From: Sipunculus nudus
Taxonomy: Eukaryota; Annelida; Sipuncula; Golfingiida; Sipunculidae
Length of the DNA stretch: 64,000 nt
Direction of reading: 5' to 3'
Assembly (NCBI GenBank): GCA_026874595.1
Contig: CM049314.1
Coordinates: forward strand, 74,104,300 to 74,168,299
A program made the translations under genes and the position numbers. Below the pieces are notes generated by a model. That model made no database searches, was not told where the DNA came from, and saw nothing but the letters and a program-made list of their open reading frames with translations. Below, in pieces: positions 11,860 through 24,418 of the stretch (the first letter of the stretch is position 1; each line of letters begins with the position of its first letter).

Positions 11860-14800
11860 TCATATCTCGGAAACCGTTTGACCGATCAGCCTAAAAATTT
11901 TGCACAAATGTAGCCCTTTGATAGTTTTATAACATACACTAAAAATGGTGGCGCCACCTGCAACCATTTTTGCACAGCGTCCGTTTGTTCATCTGCCTTG
12001 GGATAATATTATTCATATCTGAGCAGTGGGTTGACTTATCCACCTGAAATTTTGCAGGTTTATACATCCTGCACAGCTTTCTCGATTTTATGACAGGTGG
12101 CGCCACCTACATTCACATTTACTCTGCAGACATCAAAGCTCATATCTCGGGAACCGTTTGACCGATATGGCCAAAATTTTGCATGTGTATAGATCGTACT
12201 TAGCTCTTCATCATAGGCAAAACTGGTGGTGTCACCTGCAACCATTTTTGCACAGCGTCCGTTTGTTCATCTGCCTTGGGATAATATTATTCATATCTGA
12301 GCAGTGGGCTGACTTATCCACCTGAAATTTTGCAGGTTTATACATCCTGCACAGCTTTCTCGATTTTATGACAGGTGGCGCCACCTACATTCACATTTAC
12401 TCTGCAGACATCCAAGCTCATATCTCGGGAACCGTTTGACCGATAGGGCCAAAATTTTGCATGTGTATAGATCGTACTTAGCTCTTCATCATAGGCAAAA
12501 CTGGTGGTGTCACCTGCAACCACTTATGCACAGCGTCCATCTGTTCATCTGCCTTTGGATAAAATCACTCATATCTCAGCAGTGGTTTGACTTATCCACC
12601 TGAAATTTTGCAGTTTTATACATCCTGGACAGGTTTCTTGATTTTATGACAGGTGTCGCCATCTACATTCACATTTACTATGCAGACATTCAAGCTCATA
12701 TCTCGGGAACCGTTTGACAGATTAGGCCAAAATTTTGCATGTGTCTAGATCTCATATAGCTCTTAATCATAGGCAAAACTGGTGGTGCCACCTGCAACCA
12801 TTTATGCACAGCGTCCATCTGTTCATCTGCCTTAGGTTAAAATCACTCATATCTCAGCAGTGGTTTGACTTATCCACCTGAAATTTTGCAGGTTTATACA
12901 TCCTGGACAGCTTTCTCGATTTTATGACAGGTGTCGCCACCTACATTCACATTTACTATGCAGACATTCAAGCTCATATCTCGGGAACCGTTTGACCGAT
13001 TGGGCCAAAATTTGGTTTGTGTATAGATCTCACTTAGCTCTTCATCATAGGCAAAACTGATGGCGCCATCTGTAACCACTTATGCACAGCGTCCATCTGT
13101 TCATCTGCCTTGGGATAAAATCTCTCATATCTCAGCAGTGGTTTGACTTATCCACCTGAAATTTTGCAGTTTTATACATCCTGGACAGGTTTCTTGATTT
13201 ATGACAGGTGGCACCACCTACATTCACATTTACACTGGAGACATCCAAGCTCATATCTCGGGAACCGTTTGACCGATAGGGCCAAAATTTTGCATGTCTA
13301 TAGATGTTACATAGCTGTTCATCATAGGCAAAACTGGTGGTGCCACCTGCAACCACTTATGCACAGCGTCCATCTGTTCATCTGCCTTGGGATAAAATCA
13401 CTTATATCTCAGCAGAGGTTTGACTTATCCGACTGAAATTTTGCAGTTTTATACATCCTGGACAGGTTTCTTGATTTTATGACAGGTGTCGCCACCTACA
13501 TTCACATTTACTCTGCAGACATTCAAGCTCATATCTCGGGAACCGTTTGACAGATTAGGCCAAAATTTTGCATGTGTCTAGATCTCACATAGCTCTTCAT
13601 CATAGGCAAAACTGATGGCGCCATCTGTAACCACTTATGCACAGCGTCCATCTGTTCATCTGCCTTGGGATAAAATCGCTCATATCTCAGCAGTGGTTTG
13701 ACTTATCCACCTGAAATTTTGCAGTTTTATACATCCTGGACAGGTTTCTTGATTTATGACAGGTGGCACCACCTACATTCACATTTACACTGGAGACATC
13801 CAAGCTCATATCTTGGGAACCGTTTGACCGATAGGGCCAACATTTTGCATGTGTATAGATGTTACATAGCTCTTCATCATAGGCAAAACTGGTGGTGCCA
13901 CCTGCAACCACTTATGCACAGCGTCCATCTGTTCATCTGCCTTTGGATAAAATCACTCATATCTCAGCAGTGGTTTGACTTATCCACCTGAAATTTTGCA
14001 GGTTTATACATCCTGGACAGGTTTCTTTTTTTATGACAGGTGTCGCAACCTACATTCACATTTACTCTGCAGACATTTAAGCTCATATATCGGGAACCGT
14101 TTGACAGATTAGGCCAAAATTTTGCATGTGTCTAGATCTCACATAGCTCTTCATCATAGGCAAAACTGGTGGTGCCACCTGCAACCATTTATGCACAGCG
14201 TCCATCTGTTCATCTGCCTTAGGTTAAAATCACTCATATCTCAGCAGTGGTTTGACTTATCCACCTGAAATTTTGCAGTTTTATACATCCTGGACAGGTT
14301 TCTTGATTATTATGACAGGTGTCGCCACCTACATTCACATTTACTATGCAGACATTCAAGCTTATATCTCGGGAACCATTTGACCGATTGGGCCAAAATT
14401 TTGCTTGTGTATAGATCTCACATAGCTCTTCATCACAAGCAAAACTGGTGGTGCCACCTGCAACCATTTATGCACAGCGTCCATCTGTTCATCTGCCTTG
14501 GGATAATATTACTCATATCTGAGCAGTGGTTTGACTTATCCACCTGAAATTTTGCAGGTTTATACATCCTGGACAGCTTATCGATTTTATAACAGGTGGC
14601 GCCACTTACATTCACATTTACTATGCAGACATTCAAGCTCATATCTCGGGAACCATTTGACCGATTGGGCCAAAATTTTGCTTGTGTATAGATCTCACAT
14701 AGCTCTTCATCATAGGCAAAACTGGTGGTCCCACCTGCAACCACTTATGCACAGCGTCCATCTGTTCATCTGCCTTTGGATAAAAATCACTCATATCTCA

Positions 14801-17800
14801 GCAGTGGTTTGACTTATCCACCTGAAATTTTGCAGTTTTATACATCCTGGACAGGTTTCTTGATTTTATGACAGGTGTCGCCACCTACATTCACATTTAC
14901 TCTTCAGACATTCAAGCTCATATCTCGGGAACCGTTTGACCGATTGGGCCAAAATTTTGCTTGTGTATAGATCTCACATAGCTCTTTATCATTGCAGAAC
15001 TGGTGGCGCACCTGCAACCATTTATGCACAGTGTCCATCTGTTCATCTGCCTTAGGTTAAAATCACTCATATCTAAGCAGTGGTTTGACTTATCCACCTG
15101 AAATTTTGCAGGTTTATACATCCTGGACAGCTTTCACGATTTATGACAGGTGGCACCACCTACATTCACATTTACACTGGAGACATCCAAGCTCATATCT
15201 CGGGAACCGTTTGACCGATAGGGCCAAAATTTTGCATGTCTATAGATGTTACATAGCTGTTCATCATAGGCAAAACTGGTGGTGCCACCTGCAACCACTT
15301 ATGCACAGCGTCCATCTGTTCATCTGCCTTGGGATAAAATCACTTATATCTCAGCAGAGGTTTGACTTATCCGACTGAAATTTTGCAGTTTTATACATCC
15401 TGGACAGGTTTCTTGATTTTATGACAGGTGTCGCCACCTACATTCATATTTACTCTGCAGACATTCAAGCTCATATCTCGGGAACCGTTTGACAGATTAG
15501 GCCAAAATTTTGCATGTGTCTAGATCTCACATAGCTCTTCATTATAGGCAAAACTGATGGCGCCATCTGTAACCACTTATGCATAGCGTCCATCTGTTCA
15601 TCTGCCTTGGGATAAAATCGCTCATATCTCAGCAGTGGTTTGACTTATCCACCTGAAATTTTGCAGTTTTATACATCCTGGACAGGTTTCTTGATTTATG
15701 ACAGGTGGCACCACCTACATTCACATTTACACTGGAGACATCCAAGCTCATATCTTGGGAACCGTTTGACCGATAGGGCCAAAATTTTGCATGTGTATAG
15801 ATGTTACATAGCTCTTCATCATAGGCAAAACTGGTGGTGCCACCTGCAACCACTTATGCACAGCGTCCATCTGTTCATCTGCCTTTGGATAAAATCACTC
15901 ATATCTCAGCAGTGGTTTGACTTATCCACCTGAAATTTTGCAGGTTTATACATCCTGGACAGGTTTCTTTTTTTATGACAGGTGTCGCAACCTACATTCA
16001 CATTTACTCTGCAGACATTTAAGCTCATATATCGGGAACCGTTTGACAGATTAGGCCAAAATTTTGCATGTGTCTAGATCTCACATAGCTCTTCATCATA
16101 GGCAAAACTGGTGGTGCCACCTGCAACCATTTATGCACAGCGTCCATCTGTTCATCTGCCTTAGGTTAAAATCACTCATATCTCAGCAGTGGTTTGACTT
16201 ATCCACCTGAAATTTTGCAGTTTTATACATCCTGGACAGGTTTCTTGATTTTATGACAGGTGTCGCCACCTACATTCACATTTACTATGCAGACATTCAA
16301 GCTCATATCTCGGGAACCATTTGACCGATTGGGCCAAAATTTTGCTTGTGTATAGATCTCACATAGCTCTTCATCACAAGCAAAACTGGTGGTGCCACCT
16401 GCAACCATTTATGCACAGCGTCCATATGTTCATCTGCCTTGGGATAATATTACTCATATCTCAGCAGTGGTTTGACTTATCCACCTGAAATTTTGCAGGT
16501 TTATACATCCTGGACAGCTTATCGATTTTATAACAGGTGGCGCCACCTACATTCACATTTACACTGGAGACATTCAAGCTTATATCTCGGGAACCGTTTG
16601 ACCGATTGGGCCAAAATTTTGCTTGTGTATAGATCTCACATAGCTCTTATCATAGGCAAAACTGGTGGCACCACCTGCAACCACTTATGCACAGCATCCA
16701 TCTGTTCATCTGCCTTTGGATAATATCACTCTTGTCTCAGAAATGGTTTGACTTATCCACCTGAAATTTTGCAGGTTTATACATCCTGGACAGCTTTCTC
16801 GATTTATGACAGGTGGCACCACCTACATTCACATTTACACTGGAGACATCCAAGCTCATATCTCGGGAACCGTTTGACCGATAGGGCCAAAATTTTTTAT
16901 GTGTATAGATGTTACATAGCTCTTCATCATAGGCAAAACTGGTGGTGCCACCTGCAACCACTTATGCACAGCGTCCATCTGTTCATCTGCCTTTGGATAA
17001 AAATCACTCATATCTCAGCAGTGGTTTGACTTATCCACCTAAAATTTTGCAGTTTTATACATCCTGGACAGGTTTCTTGATTTTATGACAGGTGTCGCCA
17101 CCTACATTCACATTTACTCTTCAGACATTCAAGCTCATATCTCGGGAACCGTTTGACCGATTGGGCCAAAATTTTGCTTGTGTATAGATCTCACATAGCT
17201 CTTTATCATTGCAGAACTGGTGGCGCACCTGCAACCATTTATGCACAGTGTCCATCTGTTCATCTGCCTTAGGTTAAAATCACTCATATCTAAGCAGTGG
17301 TTTGACTTATCCACCTGAAATTTTGCAGGTTTATACATCCTGGACAGCTTTCTCGATTTATGACAGGTGGCACTACCTACATTCACATTAACACTGCAGA
17401 CATCAAAGCTCATATCTCGGGAACCGTTTGACCGATAGGGCCAAAATTTTGCATGTCTATAGATGTTACATAGCTGTTCATCATAGGCAAAACTGGTGGT
17501 GCCACCTGCAACCACTTATGCACAGCGTCCATCTGTTCATCTGCCTTGGGATAAAATCACTTATATCTCAGCAGAGGTTTGACTTATCCGACTGAAATTT
17601 TGCAGTTTTATACATCCTGGACAGGTTTCTTGATTTTATGACAGGTGTCGCCACCTACATTCATATTTACTCTGCAGACATTCAAGCTCATATCTCGGGA
17701 ACCGTTTGACAGATTAGGCCAAAATTTTGCATGTGTCTAGATCTCACATAGCTCTTCATTATAGGCAAAACTGATGGCGCCATCTGTAACCACTTATGCA

Positions 17801-20800
17801 CAGCGTCCATCTGTTCATCTGCCTTGGGATAAAATCGCTCATATCTCAGCAGTGGTTTGACTTATCCACCTGAAATTTTGCAGTTTTATACATCCTGGAC
17901 AGGTTTCTTGATTTATGACAGGTGGCACCACCTACATTCACATTTACACTGGAGACATCCAAGCTCATATCTTGGGAACCGTTTGACCGATAGGGCCAAA
18001 ATTTTGCATGTGTATAGATGTTACATAGCTCTTCATCATAGGCAAAACTGGTGGTGCCACCTGCAACCACTTATGCACAGCGTCCATCTGTTCATCTGCC
18101 TTTGGATAAAATCACTCATATCTCAGCAGTGGTTTGACTTATCCACCTGAAATTTTGCAGGTTTATACATCCTGGACAGGTTTCTTTTTTTATGACAGGT
18201 GTCGCAACCTACATTCACATTTACTCTGCAGACATTTAAGCTCATATATCGGGAACCGTTTGACAGATTAGGCCAAAATTTTGCATGTGTCTAGATCTCA
18301 CATAGCTCTTCATCATAGGCAAAACTGGTGGTGCCACCTGCAACCATTTATGCACAGCGTCCATCTGTTCATCTGCCTTAGGTTAAAATCACTCATATCT
18401 CAGCAGTGGTTTGACTTATCCACCTGAAATTTTGCAGTTTTATACATCCTGGACAGGTTTCTTGATTTTATGACAGGTGTCGCCACCTACATTCACATTT
18501 ACTATGCAGACATTCAAGCTCATATCTCGGGAACCATTTGACCGATTGGGCCAAAATTTTGCTTGTGTATAGATCTCACATAGCTCTTCATCACAAGCAA
18601 AACTGGTGGTGCCACCTGCAACCATTTATGCACAGCGTCCATATGTTCATCTGCCTTGGGATAATATTACTCATATCTCAGCAGTGGTTTGACTTATCCA
18701 CCTGAAATTTTGCAGGTTTATACATCCTGGACAGCTTATCGATTTTATAACAGGTGGCGCCACCTACATTCACATTTACACTGGAGACATTCAAGCTTAT
18801 ATCTCGGGAACCGTTTGACCGATTGGGCCAAAATTTTGCTTGTGTATAGATCTCACATAGCTCTTATCATAGGCAAAACTGGTGGCACCACCTGCAACCA
18901 CTTATGCACAGCATCCATCTGTTCATCTGCCTTTGGATAATATCACTCTTGTCTCAGAAATGGTTTGACTTATCCACCTGAAATTTTGCAGGTTTATACA
19001 TCCTGGACAGCTTTCTCGATTTATGACAGGTGGCACCACCTACATTCACATTTACACTGGAGACATCCAAGCTCATATCTCGGGAACCGTTTGACCGATA
19101 GGGCCAAAATTTTTTATGTGTATAGATGTTACATAGCTCTTCATCATAGGCAAAACTGGTGGTGCCACCTGCAACCACTTATGCACAGCGTCCATCTGTT
19201 CATCTGCCTTTGGATAAAAATCACTCATATCTCAGCAGTGGTTTGACTTATCCACCTAAAATTTTGCAGTTTTATACATCCTGGACAGGTTTCTTGATTT
19301 TATGACAGGTGTCGCCACCTACATTCACATTTACTCTTCAGACATTCAAGCTCATATCTCGGGAACCGTTTGACCGATTGGGCCAAAATTTTGCTTGTGT
19401 ATAGATCTCACATAGCTCTTTATCATTGCAGAACTGGTGGCGCACCTGCAACCATTTATGCACAGTGTCCATCTGTTCATCTGCCTTAGGTTAAAATCAC
19501 TCATATCTAAGCAGTGGTTTGACTTATCCACCTGAAATTTTGCAGGTTTATACATCCTGGACAGCTTTCTCGATTTATGACAGGTGGCACTACCTACATT
19601 CACATTAACACTGCAGACATCAAAGCTCATATCTCGGGAACCGTTTGACCGATAGGGCCAAAATTTTGCATGTCTATAGATGTTACATAGCTGTTCATCA
19701 TAGGCAAAACTGGTGGTGCCACCTGCAACCACTTATGCACAGCGTCCATCTGTTCATCTGCCTTGGGATAAAATCACTTATATCTCAGCAGAGGTTTGAC
19801 TTATCCGACTGAAATTTTGCAGTTTTATACATCCTGGACAGGTTTCTTGATTTTATGACAGGTGTCGCCACCTACATTCATATTTACTCTGCAGACATTC
19901 AAGCTCATATCTCGGGAACCGTTTGACAGATTAGGCCAAAATTTTGCATGTGTCTAGATCTCACATAGCTCTTCATTATAGGCAAAACTGATGGCGCCAT
20001 CTGTAACCACTTATGCACAGCGTCCATCTGTTCATCTGCCTTGGGATAAAATCGCTCATATCTCAGCAGTGGTTTGACTTATCCACCTGAAATTTTGCAG
20101 TTTTATACATCCTGGACAGGTTTCTTGATTTATGACAGGTGGCACCACCTACATTCACATTTACACTGGAGACATCCAAGCTCATATCTTGGGAACCGTT
20201 TGACCGATAGGGCCAAAATTTTGCATGTGTATAGATGTTACATAGCTCTTCATCATAGGCAAAACTGGTGGTGCCACCTGCAACCACTTATGCACAGCGT
20301 CCATCTGTTCATCTGCCTTTGGATAAAATCACTCATATCTCAGCAGTGGTTTGACTTATCCACCTGAAATTTTGCAGGTTTATACATCCTGGACAGGTTT
20401 CTTTTTTTATGACAGGTGTCGCAACCTACATTCACATTTACTCTGCAGACATTTAAGCTCATATATCGGGAACCGTTTGACAGATTAGGCCAAAATTTTG
20501 CATGTGTCTAGATCTCACATAGCTCTTCATCATAGGCAAAACTGGTGGTGCCACCTGCAACCATTTATGCACAGCGTCCATCTGTTCATCTGCCTTAGGT
20601 TAAAATCACTCATATCTCAGCAGTGGTTTGACTTATCCACCTGAAATTTTGCAGTTTTATACATCCTGGACAGGTTTCTTGATTTTATGACAGGTGTCGC
20701 CACCTACATTCACATTTACTATGCAGACATTCAAGCTCATATCTCGGGAACCATTTGACCGATTGGGCCAAAATTTTGCTTGTGTATAGATCTCACATAG

Positions 20801-22360
20801 CTCTTCATCACAAGCAAAACTGGTGGTGCCACCTGCAACCATTTATGCACAGCGTCCATATGTTCATCTGCCTTGGGATAATATTACTCATATCTCAGCA
20901 GTGGTTTGACTTATCCACCTGAAATTTTGCAGGTTTATACATCCTGGACAGCTTATCGATTTTATAACAGGTGGCGCCACCTACATTCACATTTACACTG
21001 GAGACATTCAAGCTTATATCTCGGGAACCGTTTGACCGATTGGGCCAAAATTTTGCTTGTGTATAGATCTCACATAGCTCTTATCATAGGCAAAACTGGT
21101 GGCACCACCTGCAACCACTTATGCACAGCATCCATCTGTTCATCTGCCTTTGGATAATATCACTCTTGTCTCAGAAATGGTTTGACTTATCCACCTGAAA
21201 TTTTGCAGGTTTATACATCCTGGACAGCTTTCTCGATTTATGACAGGTGGCACCACCTACATTCACATTTACACTGGAGACATCCAAGCTCATATCTCGG
21301 GAACCGTTTGACCGATAGGGCCAAAATTTTTTATGTGTATAGATGTTACATAGCTCTTCATCATAGGCAAAACTGGTGGTGCCACCTGCAACCACTTATG
21401 CACAGCGTCCATCTGTTCATCTGCCTTTGGATAAAAATCACTCATATCTCAGCAGTGGTTTGACTTATCCACCTAAAATTTTGCAGTTTTATACATCCTG
21501 GACAGGTTTCTTGATTTTATGACAGGTGTCGCCACCTACATTCACATTTACTCTTCAGACATTCAAGCTCATATCTCGGGAACCGTTTGACCGATTGGGC
21601 CAAAATTTTGCTTGTGTATAGATCTCACATAGCTCTTTATCATTGCAGAACTGGTGGCGCACCTGCAACCATTTATGCACAGTGTCCATCTGTTCATCTG
21701 CCTTAGGTTAAAATCACTCATATCTAAGCAGTGGTTTGACTTATCCACCTGAAATTTTGCAGGTTTATACATCCTGGACAGCTTTCTCGATTTATGACAG
21801 GTGGCACTACCTACATTCACATTAACACTGCAGACATCAAAGCTCATATCTCGGTAACCATTTGAAAGATTTGGCAAAAAGTTTGCACTTGTATAGATCT
21901 CACATAGCTCTTCATCATAGGCAAAACTGGTGGCGCCATCTGCAACCACTTATGCACAGCGTCCATCTGTTCATCTGCCTTGGGATAAAATCGCTCATAT
22001 CTCAGCAGTGGTTTGACTTATCCACCTGAAATTTTGCAGGTTTATACATCATGGACAGGTTTCTTGATTTTATGACAGGTGGCGCCACCTACATTCACAT
22101 TTACTCTGCAGACATCCAAGCTCATATCTCGGGAACCGTTTGACTGATTAGGCCAAAATTTTGCATGTGTATAGATCTCACATAGCTCTTGGCGCCACTT
22201 GCAACCACTTATGCACAGCAATCATCTGTTGATCTGCCTTGGGATAAAATCACTCATATCTCGGCAGTGGTTTGACTTATCCACCTGAAATTTTGCAGGT
22301 TTATACATCCTGGACAATTTTCTTGATTTTATGACAGGTGGCACCACCTACATTCACGTT
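11860..22360 (+). repeat. About 278 bp tandem array, roughly 37 units
   Basis: Each unit has two alignable half-units of about 139 bp. Half 1 reads TCATATCTCAGCAGTGGTTT and on to GACAGGTGGCGCCACCTAC. Half 2 reads TCATATCTCGGGAACCGTTT and on to CTGGTGGCGCCACCTGCAAC. The unit spacing is visible from 12060 to 12338 (278 bp). In places units are grouped into longer near-identical periods of about 1942 bp (for example 13143/15085) and 2217 bp (from 15.2 kb onward). The unit count is an estimate from length divided by period. Confidence 0.9.
15204..21854 (+). repeat. Higher-order repeat: three copies of a 2217 bp block
   Basis: Three consecutive 2217 bp blocks (15204-17420, 17421-19637, 19638-21854 approximately) are almost identical by eye. 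Matching landmarks recur at 15629/17846/20063, 16223/18440/20657 and 17135/19352/21569. Each block holds eight units. Only one or two base differences were noticed, for example near 15593 against 17810. The upstream part of the array (13.2-15.2 kb) matches with one unit fewer (1942 bp). The triplication is very recent, or it could be an assembly artefact. Confidence 0.9.
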
Positions 22361-22672
22361 TAAAATGCAGACATCCATGCTAATATGCAACACACCACGC
22401 TGTATTCCCCTTGCCACTTAATCCATGCCTCACTTCACCCGTCCCACTCAGATTTCTGCGGATACACATAGTGGCTTGTCGACTACCCATATTCTGGTTT
22501 TAAAATGTCCTAGTGCGAAACTTGCAGGTCAGAAACGTCCATTTTGCTGAAATCATAATGACTTAGGTAGATACGCAGGACTAAGGAGGATCAATATTAA
22601 ATTTTAAAAATAAACCTCCATTCATACTCCTAAACTTTGCACAGGTTCGCATTAGGCCTGTAGGCCTTGTTC

Positions 22673-23540
22673 CTTTTTTATATTGTTTCACGAGGGTTTC
22701 TAGGCCTGACAAATCACTCTTTTTTTAAAAGAGTCAACCTGATTATGAGGATCACTGAAAATAATTCTAATTATTCTTTTTTTTTTCTCGTATTTTCTTA
22801 GTTTAAGCAGCAAGTTTTCTTTCCCTTTTTTTACAGTGAAAAAAATCCGATGTATATTATTTCTCTTCTGGTATTACAGTCCAGTTGGAACAAGAATGGG
22901 ACACTTCGTAATTTTGTGTGTGCGACATCTAACATTTATCACAACTTGTGGAAAATGTCCGTATCTTCATGCAGGGGGATGTGCACCATGTATGTTTCTT
23001 AATTTCGGGGCAATATATATACACTCACGTATAATGCCAAGTACTTCTCTATTAAGTCTATTTTAAAAAATTAATGGGGCATTGCAGGTAATTTGATTTT
23101 TTTTTCATTCCTTATTTTAAAGAAGACTCTTCTTTTACTAAAACATTTACTCTTTTCAGTCAATAACCTTTGACAGGCCTGGGTTCAATTATAATCGATG
23201 ATCCGTCAGGTTCGATGACCGATGCAGTGTCATAATTGATTGCAATTTTTGCACGTAACTTCCATTTGTGAAGCGGAAATGTGCGTTTTTATATACATTT
23301 TGCAAGCGGACTAGAGAAACATGCAAATACTAAAAACTCTAAATTCCTAAGTTACTTATAGATATTTAAGCTGTACAATTATAAAATTATTACCCTGGAT
23401 GAGAGCCTGCACATCAATATAGATTATGTACTTGTCTATTTATTGTCAAAAAATTTATACTTCTAAACAACCAATTATTTTTTACGAATGAACGATCATG
23501 GTATTACAACCAATTCCCAACACTACTATCCTACCATGCG
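22673..23540. other. Intron sequence, no gene seen
   Basis: AT-rich. An AG at 22880 followed by GT near 22993 was considered as an exon but no frame gives a recognisable domain. Nothing else is supported. Confidence 0.35.
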
Positions 23541-23830
23541 GTAACACATACATAGTATATCCATTATCATATTGATATTAAATCAGCAGTAACATACACA
23601 TAGTATATCCATTTTCACATTGATTATTTTATAGGTAGTTACATACACATAGTATATCCATTATCACGTTGATTAATTAATATGTAGTAACACACACATA
23701 GTATATCAATTATCACATTGATTTTTAATATGTAGTAACATACACATAGTATATCCATCATCACCTTGATTATTTAATTTATCCCCTCGATTATTTAATA
23801 TTTATTAACCTGCACGTAGCATATATCCAT
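23541..23830 (+). repeat. Minisatellite, about 48-49 bp unit, 5-6 copies
   Basis: Units carrying GTAACATACACATAGTATATCC start near 23541, 23589, 23638, 23687 and 23735, with a degraded copy near 23805. The end of each unit is AT-rich (TTGATTATTTAAT). Confidence 0.85.
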
Positions 23831-24245
23831 AGCAGGAAAACAAGAAAAAAATAAAGATCCGAGTCTTTACCAATGTAGGATTTCCAGGCATATTGGCTTT
23901 ATTTATACACTAGAATGACATTACATGAAGGCTTCGTCATGTTCCAGATTTGTGTGTTTTCACCATAAATAAACTCTGTCTACATACAGAGGTGCTCTCT
24001 TAGAAGAAGCAATTGTTTGTTAATCATATGTAGTAAGGGTTAGCCAGCCAGGGATACAATACTGTAGGAAAGAACATTATCAAATTCATAATTCCTCAGG
24101 AACGAACACTGGCCGATTTTCAGCCGTATAAACACTGAAGGAGATTGTAAATTAAAGGTACAATACAGGTTCTGTAGGTACAAATATTACCCAAAATTGA
24201 TTTCCAAGTTGTCTTATTGGAACAGTATGTATTCTTTCCCCCCAG

Positions 24246-24418
24246 ATGATGTCACCGAGTGTAAGGCTTATGAAAGACTAGGTTTGGAGAATCCTGAAAT
24301 GAAAGAATTTTTCCTCTCCGCATCCTCTGCGTTGCCAGGATATGAAGCTTCTAAAGTCCGATTAAATGGCATTGGTGGCTGGTGCAGCTATGTGTCTGAT
24401 AAACGACCATGGATTCAG
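24246..24418 (+). CDS. Host gene exon: N-terminal half of F5/8C (discoidin) domain
   Basis: A 173 bp exon between a pyrimidine-rich acceptor (TTCTTTCCCCCCAG) and donor GTTTGT, phase 1 in and phase 0 out. The translation has ECKAYERLGLENPEMKEFF, then SASSALPGYEASKVRLN and GIGGWCSYVSDKRPWIQ. This is the start of a coagulation factor 5/8 C-terminal (discoidin) domain: Cys, a G(L/M)ExG-like stretch, SASS, the ARLN-like tract, GGWC and W(I/L)Q. Discoidin domains bind cell-surface carbohydrate or phospholipid outside the cell. The next exon should begin at phase 0 with the second half (VDLG-like), but none was found before the EGF exon at 28456, which is phase 1. The exon is either an orphan that is skipped, or its partner has been lost or lies in sequence I could not recognise. 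Confidence 0.8.

Larger units (their letters stand above)
11740..22672 (+). repeat. Giant family A element with satellite-like core
   Basis: The left block GGTCACATGTGAACTGCTG is followed by CTTTCCTTGCTGCCCAG (11762-11822), the array, the block ending CTACCCATATTCTGG (near 22495) and the right terminus with its small hairpin (to about 22672). The same order occurs in the short copy at 47286-48923, which has only a few units. The left hairpin seen in other copies is absent here. Many short open frames on both strands inside the array are repeat artefacts, since identical frames recur with the unit length. Confidence 0.85.

Noticed and set aside
15204-21854. CRISPR-like array
   Set aside because: Repeats are long, directly adjacent and without unique spacers, in a eukaryotic intron. 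It is a satellite array.
12060-21949. Many recurring open frames of 60-126 residues on both strands in the array
   Set aside because: They repeat with the 278 bp unit, occur on both strands and in variants with shifting ends, and match no domain. They are by-products of a stop-poor tandem unit.
22836-23066. Possible Cys-containing exon (CGKCPYLHAGGCAPC)
   Set aside because: There is an AG before and a GT after part of it, but more than one frame is open, no domain pattern fits, and phase 1 (the usual phase in this gene) is not open.
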